Below are positions 47,150 to 59,859 of a stretch of 64,000 nucleotides of DNA, in pieces (within the stretch, counting starts at the first letter, position 1; every line of letters begins with the position of its first letter). The position numbers and the translations under genes were made by a program. Below the pieces are notes generated by a model, which saw only the letters and a program-made list of their open reading frames with translations, searched no databases and had not been told where the DNA came from. Source of the DNA: Daucus carota subsp. sativus (taxonomy: Eukaryota; Streptophyta; Magnoliopsida; Apiales; Apiaceae); assembly GCF_001625215.2 (NCBI RefSeq), contig NC_030387.2, positions 33,317,606-33,381,605 of the forward strand, given 5' to 3'.

Positions 47150-47734
47150 TATAAGTAGAATATTTAGATTATCTAATTTATGGTTATTTGCCACATCAGT
47201 TCACTGTGATGAAATATTATAAACGAATTAAATGGACAAATAATTTTTTTTGAGAGAATAGTGAATGAACATGATGTGCAGAAGTAGACTGTAGGAAAAT
47301 GAAGGAGAATGGAGCATTTCTTCCAAAACATGTGGGATAGAATTCTAGTTAACATTTTTCCCACTATCCCTTAAATAAGAGGACATATTTCATCTATTCT
47401 CTCCCTTTTTCGTTCCATACAAGTGAACACAACTTAAGTAACAACCTGCATTAGAGGTGCAAGCCCAAGGCCCATATCATACAAGGGGGTGCCACTTTAC
47501 TTTAATTCGACCTGAACGACTAGAGCCTGTTAGGAAGTAAACAGTGCGCGGGGAGTGCTATTCTTATAGTAAAATATTAAATTTAGATGTCGGATTGATT
47601 GAGTTTAACTTGCAGTGTGTTGCTTATCAGTTAAATAAAGCTATGCATCTTATGCATCCATCTTTTGTTTTGTACAGCTGAAAGTTGTTGGCCCAGGAGG
47701 ACCTCCAGATGGTCATGGTGATGATCATCACTAA
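43335..47734 (+). CDS. COX5B: Cytochrome c oxidase subunit 5b, mitochondrial, copy B
   Basis: This is the tandem duplicate of copy A. Exons are 43335-43488, 43562-43647, 43744-43794, 45919-45985, 46102-46181 and 47678-47734. All exon lengths equal those of copy A and the frame is open for 164 residues. It has the same presequence style (MWRRVSTHLRPLAVSRS) and the same zinc-site cysteines (114, 138, 141). Differences include P90H with F89Y in the INFPEGPFGTK motif, which reads INYHEGPFGTK, and E148K in the LEVVGPGG tail. Position 90 is proline in the forms I know, so the change may affect function. Intron 3 is longer by unrelated insertions and intron 5 by about 900 bases of repeat. It is probably expressed, possibly under relaxed selection. 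Confidence 0.93.
44709..44885 (+). repeat. 59-bp tandem repeat in intron 3 of COX5B copy B
   Basis: CAATTTGGTGG (44709), CAAATTGGTGAC (44768) and CAAATGGGTGAG (44827) start three diverged units, each with GTTT(G/C)AAAA(C/T)GGTGGCTATA-type words. The array is absent from copy A. Confidence 0.65.
45426..45645. mobile_element. MITE-like insertion in intron 3 of COX5B copy B
   Basis: GGGTATGTTTGGC at the left and GCCAAATGGCC at the right are rough inverted repeats, and AATAAGGGCTTATTT-type words recur inside. Copy A has the uninterrupted site (TTGATTAATATCTCATGGC, about 33928). The target duplication is unclear. Confidence 0.6.
46262..47200. repeat. Insertion in intron 5 of COX5B copy B
   Basis: About 940 bases with no counterpart in copy A. 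It holds a purine-rich stretch (46770-47100) and a (TAA)n microsatellite at 47110-47147. Open frames here look like chance products of base composition. I could not define ends or class. Confidence 0.5.
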
Positions 47735-50700
47735 TTGCAGCTTCCAGTTTTACCGCTGGAATAAAATCTGGTGAGATGAGGGTGATCAGTATAATTTAAA
47801 AGCTATACGATTTATTTTCTTTTTGATGGGCTCTTGATCTCATAGCTGATTTTTGGCAAGTTAGAAGATATATTTTTTTTCTTTTAAAGATGGATTTAAA
47901 CGCAAGCCAGTCATCTTTTGGACTTATGGATGCTGTAATAGTTCCTCGATGCATCATGAAATAATAGATGGCGGATTAGTTGGGTTTTTTTTTTTTTATT
48001 ATTGAATTTAATGTTCAGCAAAGAATGGATTTCGCCCTTTCTATGTGTTATCCATAACCTGCCAAGTTTCAATTTTGCTGAGTTGCGGTTCTTTTCTTGT
48101 CCATGTCGCCAGCCTACCTATATTGTGGTGTATGAACAAGGCAACTCTTACCTTTAATTCTTAAATTTTTTTTCCCAGTGTTTTCTCATAATTGAATAGG
48201 ACTTGAATTGTTTCATTTACGAAACTACATCTCTAGTTTGACATTTCCATTGAAAAATTGGCTGCCAAAAATTATTACTTTGGTTGGCAAAACTGGATTT
48301 TGAATATAGTGTTTGGGAGAACTGTGGGAAAAAACTGTTTTATATTATTGCAAGTACCGGTAAAATTAGTGCTGGTAAAAATCACTGGTATGTCATGTTT
48401 AAGCAGAACTGACCTTTGGTTACGTTTGCTTTGGTTTTCTTGAAAATGACCTGAGCTGAGAGTAATATATGCCTACATCACATGGATATGTGTAGATAGT
48501 TTTTTTAGATCAAGTACGTTCTCCTTTTTCTTGTGATGGTTTATTGGTTTCTGCGAGTGGAGAGGGATTCAGCAAGTGATAATGTGATATTCCACCTTAT
48601 ATAATATATTCCATGTGTTCCTGCACTCTTCTTCTAGAAGCTGTCGAGTTATAGGTAGCTGTGGGCGTTTTCAAACAAAAAATGGAACATAAATGGTGCA
48701 TAGTATAAATTGATTACGGGTATTATAATTTTTTTTCAAATTACATAATAGTCCTGCATTCACATTTTAGAAAGTCTTTTTGTTTTTTACTCATCTAAAT
48801 AAGGAGAGTGCGTGATTAGGAGTATCAAGTTCTATTTAAATTTGTCGTTAACAATCCGATGCTGTCGGACTGCTAAAAAGTATGAAGAATCTGAAGTTAA
48901 CTTTTCCAAAGTCGAGGTAATTTAAAATTAACACACCCTTTGCTTCTCATTTTGATAGTTTTTCCGTAAATTTCTCATATACTAATAAATATTAAATATG
49001 ATTTTTTATTACTAAATTGTATTAATTATGCAGAAATATAATGAAGTTTTCATCTATTTTATTTGGATTTTATAATTATTTGTTCTGTAATTTTTTTGAG
49101 AGTTGTGCAGATTAGTGATAGTTGAATAGTGAAAATAGTAATATTATAGAAAATTAGGAGATTTTAGTTTGATAAATAGGACGTAGGTGGGAGGAGTAAA
49201 TTAATAGCGATAAAGGGGTAGTGCAGCAGCACACAAATAAATGTTTAGTCGTAAAAGTAAAGAGTTGCTAATAATTGGTATCTGTCGTTTAAAAATGAAA
49301 GATTGATTCTTACATGAGTGTAGGGGTTGACAAACAAATAAAGTGTTACTCCATAATTAATTTCCCCACCGGATGGGCACAGGATCAACTAGAGTTGGCT
49401 TATTTTGATTAAACATATTCAAATGCTATTAGTACCAAGTCAACTGCTCTGATTATAGAAAATCTCCAAACAATCTTTGAATCTTGACAAGTGGTACCAC
49501 AGCTCACAGCTCGATGACTTCACGGGATATTGTGGCACTTGGAAATATTTACTAGCATTTTGACTATACTTTAGTTTAAAATTTCATATATTTTCAAACA
49601 GGTGTTATATGACTTGATATATATTTATTTTATTTTATTATAATCGAAAAAGAGTATAATGATGAGTTGGTAGATTGTATAACATAATATTGTTAAAATT
49701 TTAAATTATTATTTAAAATAATTAAGTCATTGATATCTGTGACTTATATAATAATTCATTGAAAAACAAAAATCATTTTCAAAACTTAAATTATATTTAA
49801 GTATTTTTTAATTTTATATTACTCCTGGTTTGCATGATAACATCTCATATTTCACCCTTTAGCACCCATTTATGCTGAAAAGTGACACCCCACCTCTCAA
49901 TGTCAATTTACGGGGTCGTTTGAGTTAATTTAAAAAAATGATAAAAAAAAATAGAAGATGTGAAAGAGAAGTTAGCATTCTCACCTTCTTAAAAATGCTT
50001 CTACTTATTTACACAAACGGGTCAAAAGAAGCCGCTTCTGCTTTTGCGGAAAAAACAGGCCTATAATTATACATAGTGACATTTATAACTGTAATTGTAC
50101 ATAGTCAAGTTTTATGGAGTCTCTTGGAGTTCAATTATGTTCTGCAAGTAAAAAGCAGTTCAAAATATTATAAAAAAATTATTTTCTCGAATGTTGTTCT
50201 ACAAACATCATTATCTTATTAAACATCTTGCGGATTCCATGCATTTTGCAAATAAAATATTGTAAAAGTATTATTCAATAAAACATGTTCAGTTTACAGA
50301 AGATACATGTTCATATTGCATAATATACATATTTTACTAGTTAATTTACAAGACTTTTAAGATTTTATTGAAATAATGATATATGAAACATGTTTTGCCG
50401 AATAACATGTTTTACAAGATATTTTATTTATTAAATATAAATAGCCTCAATGAATTCCAATAAAATATGGACTTCGTAGAACTTGACTTTAATTATATAA
50501 TATATTTTTTTCTCAACCATTTCATTATTGTTTCTTTTTTGGGATATCAATAGTTAAAATATAGTTGACCAGATATTAAACTCATCAAAATATCTTTTTT
50601 TAAATAAATAGATGTAATAATTGTGTTTAAATATTATTATTCATTAAAACAAGTTTAAAATTAACGAGCTCATAAATTAGTTCAAAACTTCCGACTTGCA

Positions 50701-51329
50701 TGGATCGTCCCAAGAGCGCTCAACCCAAGTAATGAGTCACATTGTGGATTTTTAGCCCCCAAGGACTTACTCATGCTAACTAAATCCAAAATGATAATAT
50801 ATGTACATGAGAATTATACCATAGATATAAATATGTATCCAAATTATTCAAGTATACAGCTTTCTTCCCGTGAATTGTGATAAATGAGTATATATTTAGT
50901 GTCAATTAGAGCAATACAATCATGGCATTCGACTTGCACTTACATTTGCAGAAGGAATATATGGGAATCCAATGTGTAAAATCAGCAGAAGATGGCGCAA
51001 TGGCTACTAAGCTGTATTTGTTTTCCTGATAGTATAACGGGAAAAAGATGCATATGTTTTGGTTTTGAGTTATATTTATAGTTCTAAAAAGTATTATATA
51101 TTATTTATTATTCAAAATAAATTACAGTGGAATAATATGTACTCAAAAATTTTAAATTAGATATTGAACTGTAAGCAAACATGAGCTCCAATTGATAGTT
51201 ATCCCAAACAATGTCATAGAGGTTTTAAAATTGCGAAGTGATTCCGGGGTTGACTGGCAACGACGAGCTTCAACTTTTTTTGTCAAAAAAACGGCTTCCG
51301 CTTATTTGACAAAAGAAGAAGAAGCATGA
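47735..51329. other. 3' flank of COX5B copy B and AT-rich spacer
   Basis: Up to about 48450 this matches the flank of copy A. Beyond that it is AT-rich spacer with poor-quality repeat pieces (for example GGGGTCGTTTGAG near 49914). No gene is supported. Confidence 0.5.
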
Positions 51330-51744
51330 GGGTCGTTTGGTTCATGATATCAGGAATGGGGTTGTCCATTTCAAACTGTACCTAGCGTTTGGTTAAAAAA
51401 AAAAAATACGAAACTTATCCCGGGTTTTTGATACCAAGTGGGGAGGTGGGTATGAGATGGAGGGATGAGATGCACTCATTTTTTATTTTTTTTCTCTATT
51501 TAAGTAATGAAATATTAATATTTGATACAAAATTAAATCAATGATGAAAAAATATATAACTATAATAATTTTATTAATATTTTTAATTAATATAAATCAA
51601 TAACTTATTTTTTATAAAAAAATTGTATATATTGATTTCAGCACTCAACCAAACACATGATATCAAATATGATACCTCAAATCCATGCCGGCTTAACCCG
51701 ATTTCTCGTTACAACCCCATACCACTCCTCGAACCAAACGACCC
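51330..51744. mobile_element. MITE with GGGTCGTTTGGTTC ends
   Basis: GGGTCGTTTGGTTC at the left is exactly mirrored by GAACCAAACGACCC at the right. GGAATGGGGTTG and CAACCCCAT extend the match. It is 415 bp and non-coding. I could not confirm the target duplication. Confidence 0.7.
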
Positions 51745-53439
51745 ATAACTGCTTTTTTGGACTTTAGAAGTGGAAGCGAGAAATGCTGTTTTTTAATTTC
51801 TTTTAGTGATTATCATTTATTATGAAGTTTTAAACTTTTAATGTGTAATAAATTTTATTTATCAATAAAATTTTTTGTATTTTAATATTTTGATTTTTTT
51901 AATTTATAAATTTAAATCACCAAACACTCAATTGACTTATAAGTAATTTATTCAAACACATTTAATGACTTATAAGTTGAATTTTTCTAGCTTATCGAAT
52001 TGATTTTAAGTCAATTTCTAACTTATTTCTGACTTCTGAATTTTTATATAAATATATATTTTTCAGTTTAAAATCAAAAATAATTTAAAACCCGAACTTA
52101 TAACTCATGGTCCATGTACAATGTACCCAAAATAGTATTAAGTAGATAAGAAGGACGAGACAAGTATTGACAGCTCAATTAGCCATCTCCGCAGGATATA
52201 AATATTCCTGGTATCTGAAGTGATTGCAGTGCTTGAAAATGTAACAAAAATGCATTTGAAATGTGGTAAATGTGGTAAAGTTAAATATTTTATCTGTTGT
52301 ATTGTCAAAAAAAAAAAAAAATATTTTATCTGTTGTAAAAACAGCCGAGAACTTGAAAGTTTACGCTATAGCAACATTTACCTAAAAAGAGAAATCATTT
52401 TAGCATGTGTTTTTTGAAAGAATAATCTTATACTATGGGCGATAATCAATCAAACGAATGACATAGAAAATGTCGCTCTCTTTTTATAAAAAAAAGTATA
52501 TCCTCTTTTATTTTCACTTAAAGTATTATTGTAATTCATGTAAGTGAAAATATTTCGTGAGGAGAAAACTATATATTATATATAATTTGAAAACACATTT
52601 CATAATCCTTTTGATTATAATATAACCTAAAATTTATAAAACCAGTTATACTTGAAAACCTAGTAAAAAAAAACTATATAATATATATATTGAATAATAC
52701 AAATTGTCATCTATGTTTTTTGTAAGTGTATGATATAATAATATTAAAAAAAATTGTTTTACACCTATAAAATATGTATTCTTTATAACTCTTGCAAACA
52801 ATTGTATTCTTTATTATTTGATAGTGTATATATGTATATATTAATGATTTTATTAATTCAATATCAATAATAAAAATCTAATTATTAGTTAATTTAAAAT
52901 AAAATATAATAGTATACCTTGTTTGTATTTTAAAAACTAAATAACATATATAATGTTAATATATTATTTACGCGTTTCTAACCTTATTTATTAATATTTT
53001 AGATAGATATTATGATATAAATATATTAAATTATTGACAGTATTGGAAACTCAAACATTTTAGCAACATATTACATAGTAAGAAAATTTAATTTGATTTA
53101 CATGACCTAACAAATATAAAATATTGTATGATATTATAAACCAATGACTAAATTTAATATTTTTGGTTTTCTAAATAATATAGTATAACGAGTTCGGCCA
53201 CACCATGCCAACTAAGTTTTCCAATAAAAATTCAACCTAAACCCAATTTAAAATATAATAACCTCGACCAGTATAGTCCTGGTTAGTATTTTTTGAGTTG
53301 GATTTGTTTTAGATTTAGGGTTCCGTCAAATTTTACGGTGCTTCAAAATCCCATTGATTTTAGTGGGATTTCAAAAAACTTAAAATACACTGAAGAATGC
53401 CACAAAATCCATCATTTTATGAAATGAAAAAAAATCCAT

Positions 53440-53670
53440 CGGCATTTGAATACCATCAGATTTTAATGGATTTTAAACAATCCCAATTGAATACCATTAG
53501 ACTTTAAAGCATAATTTAAAATCTCAATTGAATACCACCAGATTTTGTAGCATAATTTAAAATCCCAATTGAATACCTCAAGATTTTAATGGATTTCAAA
53601 CAATCCCAATCGAATACCCTCAGATTTCATGAATGCAAAAAATGCTTTAAAATCCCAATCCAATACACCC
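53440..53670. repeat. Diverged minisatellite
   Basis: Units around AATCCCAATTGAATACC followed by AGATTTTAATGGATTT recur four to five times with changes. The spacing is about 50-60 bp. The surroundings (51745-54931) are AT-rich with no gene that I can support before the thioesterase leader. Confidence 0.65.
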
Positions 53671-54931
53671 CTCTTAGTAACGTTGGATGTGAAGAATTTT
53701 CGAGTTGGGGTTCCTTTTAGATTTCAGGTTAAGTTGGATACAATGGCGGTGTTTGGTAATGGCGGTGTTTGGCGGGCTTAAAAGCCGGATTTTTGGTTTA
53801 TAAATTAGAAATTCGTATTGTTTCAGTAAAATGTCAAAAAATATTTATAAAAAATTGAAAATATTATTCTACTCATTTTAATCACTCAATTTGATCACTT
53901 ATAAGTTTAACCGCCCCCAATGATTCTTGAAAAATAAAAGATTATCGATCAACTTAGGGGGAAAGAGAGGAGAGGTATTAGTGTAAGCTGAAGTGAGGCA
54001 TGGGGACAGATAGGTCACATGATAGCGTTGCATAGAGATTTGAAAGGCCCAGTTTTGGATTTACTCTGTGTTTGTGGTCTCATATGTGATGAGTACAAAC
54101 AAACAAACAAAACCTATAATGAACGTGAGACCTGTTGAGAGAATAAGTGGCAAAGTGAGCAGTGAGTGAGAGAGAAAAAAGTTTATTCACTTTTCCATGT
54201 CTATTCATTCTTTTCAAGAATTACAGGTTGGTGAACACCCCACCCTCATTTCATCTTTCTTTTTTCTAAAAAAATTTAAAATTTAAAATAGATTCCAGTA
54301 GGCAAAGCAATACTTGTTTTCCTAGTCTCATCAAGTTCTTGGTTTTTTATTCCCATTATTGCCAGATTTATGCGGTGTCTGAATGATGATAACTTGGACT
54401 TTTTCAACTCCTCTTTCAAGATAATGGGTACCCATCAATGATCTAAAACCAAATAAAATTTATCTAGTTTGTACAAATTCTTCTACTTGAAAAAAAATAA
54501 CATTTTTTTTTACCAAATTGTTGCACTAGTGTGGTTGATATTCTCAAGTTATTGTTGTGGGTTTGCTTTATTTTGCAGCCACTGTCTATAAGGCATAGAT
54601 TCTAAGTTGTATAATTAGAGCCCTTGAAGCTGAATGTGCTTTCTGTGGGTTATTCTTGTTTGATTCCCTCCTGTAATGAAAATGATTTTCCCCTTTTGTC
54701 CTTGTCTTTAACACCCTCCTTTTCATTGATTCTTGATTTTCTCTCACCCGTGCAGCTGTTTTACACATACTTTCTCATTTGAATATTCACCTAATTTTTT
54801 CAATCTTGTAGTATAAATATTAGATTATGAATTTGGGTTTTCTTCATTGCAGTGTTGAGTCTCATTTTTCACACTAGGTTAGCTGCTCTTGTTGTACTGG
54901 AGACTGCATTCAGCTTTCTCATCCTGCACGA

Positions 54932-57900
54932 ATGAGTTATTCAAATTCCTCAATGGGTTCTGGTTAGTGTTCATTTCTTTCACTTGTGTGTTTTTTGTTT
55001 GCTACTCATGGATTGGTTTTATTTTTTCGAAGAATGTTACTAAGTTGTGCTATATTTTAGTATGTTTTCGAAGAGCTGAAGTAGTGGTATTGTGAATTAA
55101 CTTCAGGTAGCAGAACAGGTAGAAGGGCGTTTGAGTTCGGAAGAACGTATGTGGTGAGGCCTAAAGGGAAACACCAAGCTACAATAGTTTGGCTGCATGG
55201 CCTTGGTGATAATGGCTCAAGGTTTGGTTCTTGCCTTCTTGTTGCTTGTGCTTTTATGTTTATACATGGCCATTGTAATTGCTCGGCTTTTAGTTTCTTG
55301 GATGTCTTTGTAATGTTGTATGATGAAGCCTGCCGGGAAACTTCTTGCATTCTGACAGTTCATCTCAAACTCTCAATTGAATTTTAATTGTAAACCAGTA
55401 GTGTCGTCATAACTAATATAAAAGAGAATGTAGAGTGTAGACAATGACTATTAAAAATGCTGATTTTGGTTGAATGAGGGATAGGACATTAATCCATCTC
55501 ATTTATAATGCAGCTAAGGTGGCTAATTAATAATTTTCACTGTTAGCCTAAACTGTAGTAGGGGACCAGCTAATGCATATAAAACTTTATCTTCTGACTT
55601 TCACTAAATATTTGCATTACTTATTACAAGTAGAAGTTTTGGTTTTCTTTTCCATGCCAGCATATACTCAAAAGGAGGAAAAACCAGATGTTAGAATATA
55701 TAGCAGCTGACTAGTTTGTAAGAGATTCTAGGTCATTTTATAATAGACAAGTGGTGGAAACATATAGAACTTGCATCTCCTTTGCTTCATTCTTCGTTAA
55801 GGATCTGGATGCTAAAAAATATAAAGAAGAGCAACTTATCATTTGTTATTGTAACTAGCTCTCTTTCAATAGAGGTGCAAGAAATAGGCTTGTAAGAGGA
55901 TATTTACAAGTACTGTGATTAGTCTTTGTTCTTCTTCTTCTTCTTTTTTTTTTTGAGAAAGTTGAAAAGTATATGCAGGTTCTGTATTAAATTTTCTCTA
56001 TGGCAGCATCAGCTATCAGAAAACTTTGGTTCTGTAATTCACAATTGTAATGATGGAATTTACTTAACTCTTAATATTTGGCTTCTACTCTGTTGTGTCA
56101 GTCCTCAGAAGTTCATCATGATGGAGGCAAAATATCTTTTGATATTTAAACAAAATGATTATAAAGAACAATTTGCCTTTTATGTTCTAATGCTTTTAAG
56201 ATGCTGATGTCTTTTTCCTTGACGAATAATTCGTAGAAACTGTAAATCCCTTTGCTGTTTTACTGGTCATATTTAACTAGACAGACATTCATGCTCATCT
56301 AAGCTCTGTGCTCATTATTTCAGCTGGTCTCAACTCTTGGAAAATCTTCCTCTTCCAAATGTAAGACTTTTTCCCGAAATTATCAAACAAGAGTTCGTTG
56401 TATCAATTTACATTCATATGCATACTGTTTTTTCCACTATATAATAAGCAGTAGCATACACATTTGAAAACAGTCCGTCGCCCTGGCCACACACATATAA
56501 TTAGAAATGAGGCAAAAGCAATAAAATCTTAGCACCTGGTGACCAACCTCTGTTTTCTTCACCAATTTATATTAGAACTCATGATGCAGATCAAATGGAT
56601 TTGCCCAACTGCTCCAACTCGTCCAGTGGCTCTACTTGGTGGATTTCCTTGCAGTGCTTGTAAGACAAACTGGCAAAGCCCAAAACTTTAACATGTAATG
56701 ATGACTAATAAGTTTATCTGAGGTACTTCTGTGTTCTGCCTCAGGGTTTGATGTGGGAGAGCTCTCAGAAGATGCTCCAGATGATTTTGAGGGTTTAGAT
56801 GGTTCAGCTGCACATATTGCAAACTTGTTGTCAACAGAACCTGCAGACAGTAAGTTTCTACCTCCGGAAGTGTAATTTGCATGGTACCTTCTGTGATGTA
56901 ATTTATATATCACTAATCACTACTCCAACATACTTGCTTAATCTCATTATTTGATAGAAGTTTCATGTGAAGTTATGTGAGACCCATTGGTACTATCCTT
57001 CATGACGGATGCTATCATTTTATTTTACCAAGACCAAACTGGCCTTTGCATGTTTTGTTTTAGCTTGCATGGTGTGGTAGTCTCATTTTTTAGGCTAACA
57101 TCTGTTCTTCCCTTTTTGAAACAGTTAAGCTTGGTATTGGGGGCTTCAGCATGGGTGCTGCAACTGCTCTCTACTCCGCGACCTGCTTTGCACAGGGAAA
57201 ATACGGAAATGGCATACCTTACCCTATTAACCTGAGGACTATTATCGGCCTCAGTGGATGGCTTCCTGGTTCAAGGTAGGACCAGAATTGATTCGTTTTT
57301 GTATTTTTGCCCCATTTCTACTTATTTCTTTTCTATGCACACATATTTATATGGAATCAATTGTGATTCGATTTGGGTCGGTGAATTGTAGTAAGAATAT
57401 GATATAACCGTCTATGAATGACATATAGCTTCCATTTTTCAGCGATTCAGTGTTTCCTGAGGTCGCTAAATGATGCATAGTATTTTTCAAGATCAGAGCT
57501 CATCTTTGATATAAAGAAATTACACTTCTTAACATCAGTGCCCGCATCCAGAATGTTATTGTTATTAATCTGTAAGTTTCTGTTGTACAGGAGCTTAAGG
57601 AGCAAGATAGAGGGTTCAAATGAAGCTGTGAGGCGTGCTGCATCATTGCCTATTTTGCTCTGTCATGGAATCTGTATGTATTTAAAACGACTGCTTCCCT
57701 ATTACGCGACTCCTTTCAAGATCCAGTGCTTAATAACTTAAAAGGCTTGACCATGCGGAGAATCCACTTACAACCGTTGTAACTTTTGGTTCACTACTAG
57801 TCTCCTCAATTATGTGATATAGTAGTTAGCGAAGAAAAGAACAATAAGAAATTTTAGCTCTTAAATCAACAAGAGGCACTATCGACCACCATTTAAACCA

Positions 57901-58330
57901 TGAAAAGATTTCATCGATCATCTAGGATAGCCATTAGCTAACTGGTCTTCGTAGAAAACCGTGTTGTAGTTCAGACATTGAGCTTGCTTTAATATTAAAA
58001 CATGGGTCATTGAGGGTTAAAAGTCTTCATCTTGATCTGTTTTTCATTATGCCATAGGTGATGAGGTTGTTCCTTATAAATATGGAGAAAGTTCCAGCCA
58101 CTGCTTAAGCTCATCTGGATTTCGATATCTCTCATTCAAAACCTATGAAGGGTACAGTTACTATTTTCTTTATACAACTCATTAGTCCTTTTGGCATGCA
58201 TGCCATGAGTCATAAAAGGAATCATAAAATGGAATGATTGTGCAGGCTAGGACATTACACAGTGCCCAAGGAGATGGATGAGGTGTGCAATTGGCTACAG
58301 GCGAGGCTAGGACTAGAGGGGTCACGCTGA
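54932..58330 (+). CDS. Acyl-protein thioesterase / carboxylesterase (alpha/beta hydrolase)
   Basis: Nine exons: 54932-54962, 55107-55221, 56324-56360, 56590-56659, 56745-56849, 57125-57275, 57591-57673, 58058-58151 and 58246-58330, giving 256 residues. It belongs to the APT1/lysophospholipase-like family, cytosolic serine hydrolases that remove S-acyl groups from proteins or act on small esters. Motifs are TIVWLHGLGDNGSSW at the oxyanion side, then KWICPTAPTRPV, GGFPCSAWFD, the nucleophile elbow GGFSMG, LSGWLPGSRSL and GLGHYTVPKEMD. The triad is Ser128, Asp199 (CDEVVP) and His232. The tail RLGLEGSR matches the close Arabidopsis homologue that I recall. A leader intron from about 54230 to 54852 is plausible (ends TTGCAG). 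It appears intact. Confidence 0.93.
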
Positions 58331-58921
58331 TTCACTGTGACGAAATACATATGAGATTCAAATTGGGGTTAGTAAGGTGAGGGGGATACATTTACAGATG
58401 TGGGGTAGCTTAGTAGAATATGGAGTGTGAGGGATAATGGTATAGAAGAATGAGTTGTAGTCTTCAAGTTTTTGAGTTCCTGATGGTCCTACTATAATAA
58501 AAGCTTCAGGATATGTAGCTTGGCTTTCCGGCACCTAGATGACATTGTTGTTCTGGTTTATTTTACTTTCTGAATTTGTGATCATTTACTTTCCTTGTAC
58601 TGTGTAATATAGTTTTCGCTATAAATATGGTTGCTTCATACAGCCTGTGTTGTATATAATTCTCTCCCCTTGCCCATTAAGCCATTATGGCATTACTCGA
58701 TGTCCTGTGGATGTTTCTGTAGTGAAGTCAATTCCGAACCAAATAGAAATTTGACTAGGTTGTGCTGGATTTGTTAAAGGGCAGTGGCAATATGATGAAT
58801 TGTTTGACAACAAAAGATCATTACTACTTTCACAGGAAAATCAAAAATAATCCTTCTTCTGTTGAATATGCTCAGAAAATTATATGTACATCTTTTAATT
58901 GAGTGCTCTCGGCCCTTCTGC

Positions 58922-59061
58922 CTGATCATTTTCTCAGAAACTTGACGTATATCACTTGACTGTAAGTCGGATTATCAAGTTAAAAGTAATAACTGATCAT
59001 TTTCTTAGAAACTTAACTTATATCACTTGATTGTAAGTTGGGTTATCAAATTAAAAGTAAT
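58922..59061. repeat. 70-bp tandem repeat, two units
   Basis: CTGATCATTTTCTCAGAAAC starts at 58922 and a close copy at 58992. Both end in AAAAGTAATA. It lies in the spacer between the thioesterase and PWP2 genes, where I see no gene. Confidence 0.8.
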
Positions 59062-59158
59062 AAAAATAAGTTTCGGTAAAGATGGACTTATAATCGTAAG
59101 TAATATCGAAGTTGAATCGAACTTGAGCATAACACTTCAACCTGTATGATTGATTGAA

Positions 59159-59278
59159 TGTTTGAGATCGTACAATATACAAATTTAAATTAACCCAATT
59201 GATTGAGTGAGAATTAATGTTTGAGATCGTACAATATACAAATTTAAATTAACCCGACTCGGTATAATTGATTGAGTT
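59159..59278. repeat. 60-bp tandem repeat, two units
   Basis: TGTTTGAGATCGTACAATAT followed by ACAAATTTAAATTAACCC occurs at 59159 and again at 59219. It is non-coding. Confidence 0.8.
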
Positions 59279-59766
59279 CAAATTTATGTATAATTGATTG
59301 AGTTTGAATTTATATCTGAGCGAGTATAATATACAAATTCAGATTAACTCAACTCAAATGTTATTAGAAGAGCTGAAGTTATCTCATCTCGAATGTTGTT
59401 AAAAGAGTTACACCAAATTGTTTACACCGGAACCCATGCCAACATTCGAGAGCCGAATAATAATAAAAATTACTAAGAAGATGGTTCATTTTGAAAATTC
59501 AACTAACAAAAACAAATACGAATGTAAATCGACTTATAATCATAAATGGGATCAAGAGGATCAAGTCAGTTAAATAAAATATTACTTGGAGAATAAAAGA
59601 ATTATATTCGAGCACAAACAATATGTCTATCTTTTGTATATTCAAAATCAGAATTTACGATAAATCAATCAAACCCATTTTTAAAAAGAAAACCGTTCTA
59701 AAACCACAAAAGGACAGAATGGTAAACTAACAACACATCCTTAACATCGCAACGACTCCAATGTTG

Positions 59767-59775
59767 TTAGGGTTT
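59767..59775 (-). promoter_or_regulatory. Telo-box (AAACCCTAA)
   Basis: TTAGGGTTT, the inverse of the telo-box, lies 85 bases before the PWP2 start. Telo-boxes are frequent in promoters of plant translation and ribosome-biogenesis genes. Confidence 0.55.
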
Positions 59776-59803
59776 AAGAAACAAGAAGAACTAGCAGTTG
59801 ATT

Positions 59804-59812
59804 TTAGGGTTT
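59804..59812 (-). promoter_or_regulatory. Second telo-box (AAACCCTAA)
   Basis: A second TTAGGGTTT, 37 bases downstream of the first and 48 bases before the PWP2 start. A (TTC)n-like pyrimidine patch follows at about 59838. Confidence 0.55.
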
Positions 59813-59859
59813 AACAAAACAAACACATCCCCCTTTCTTCTTCTTCTTCTCCACTAATC

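Noticed and set aside
53440-53670. Interspersed repeats with regular spacing as a CRISPR-like array
   Set aside because: Units diverge and run into each other without unique spacers, and the DNA is plant nuclear. It is a decayed minisatellite.
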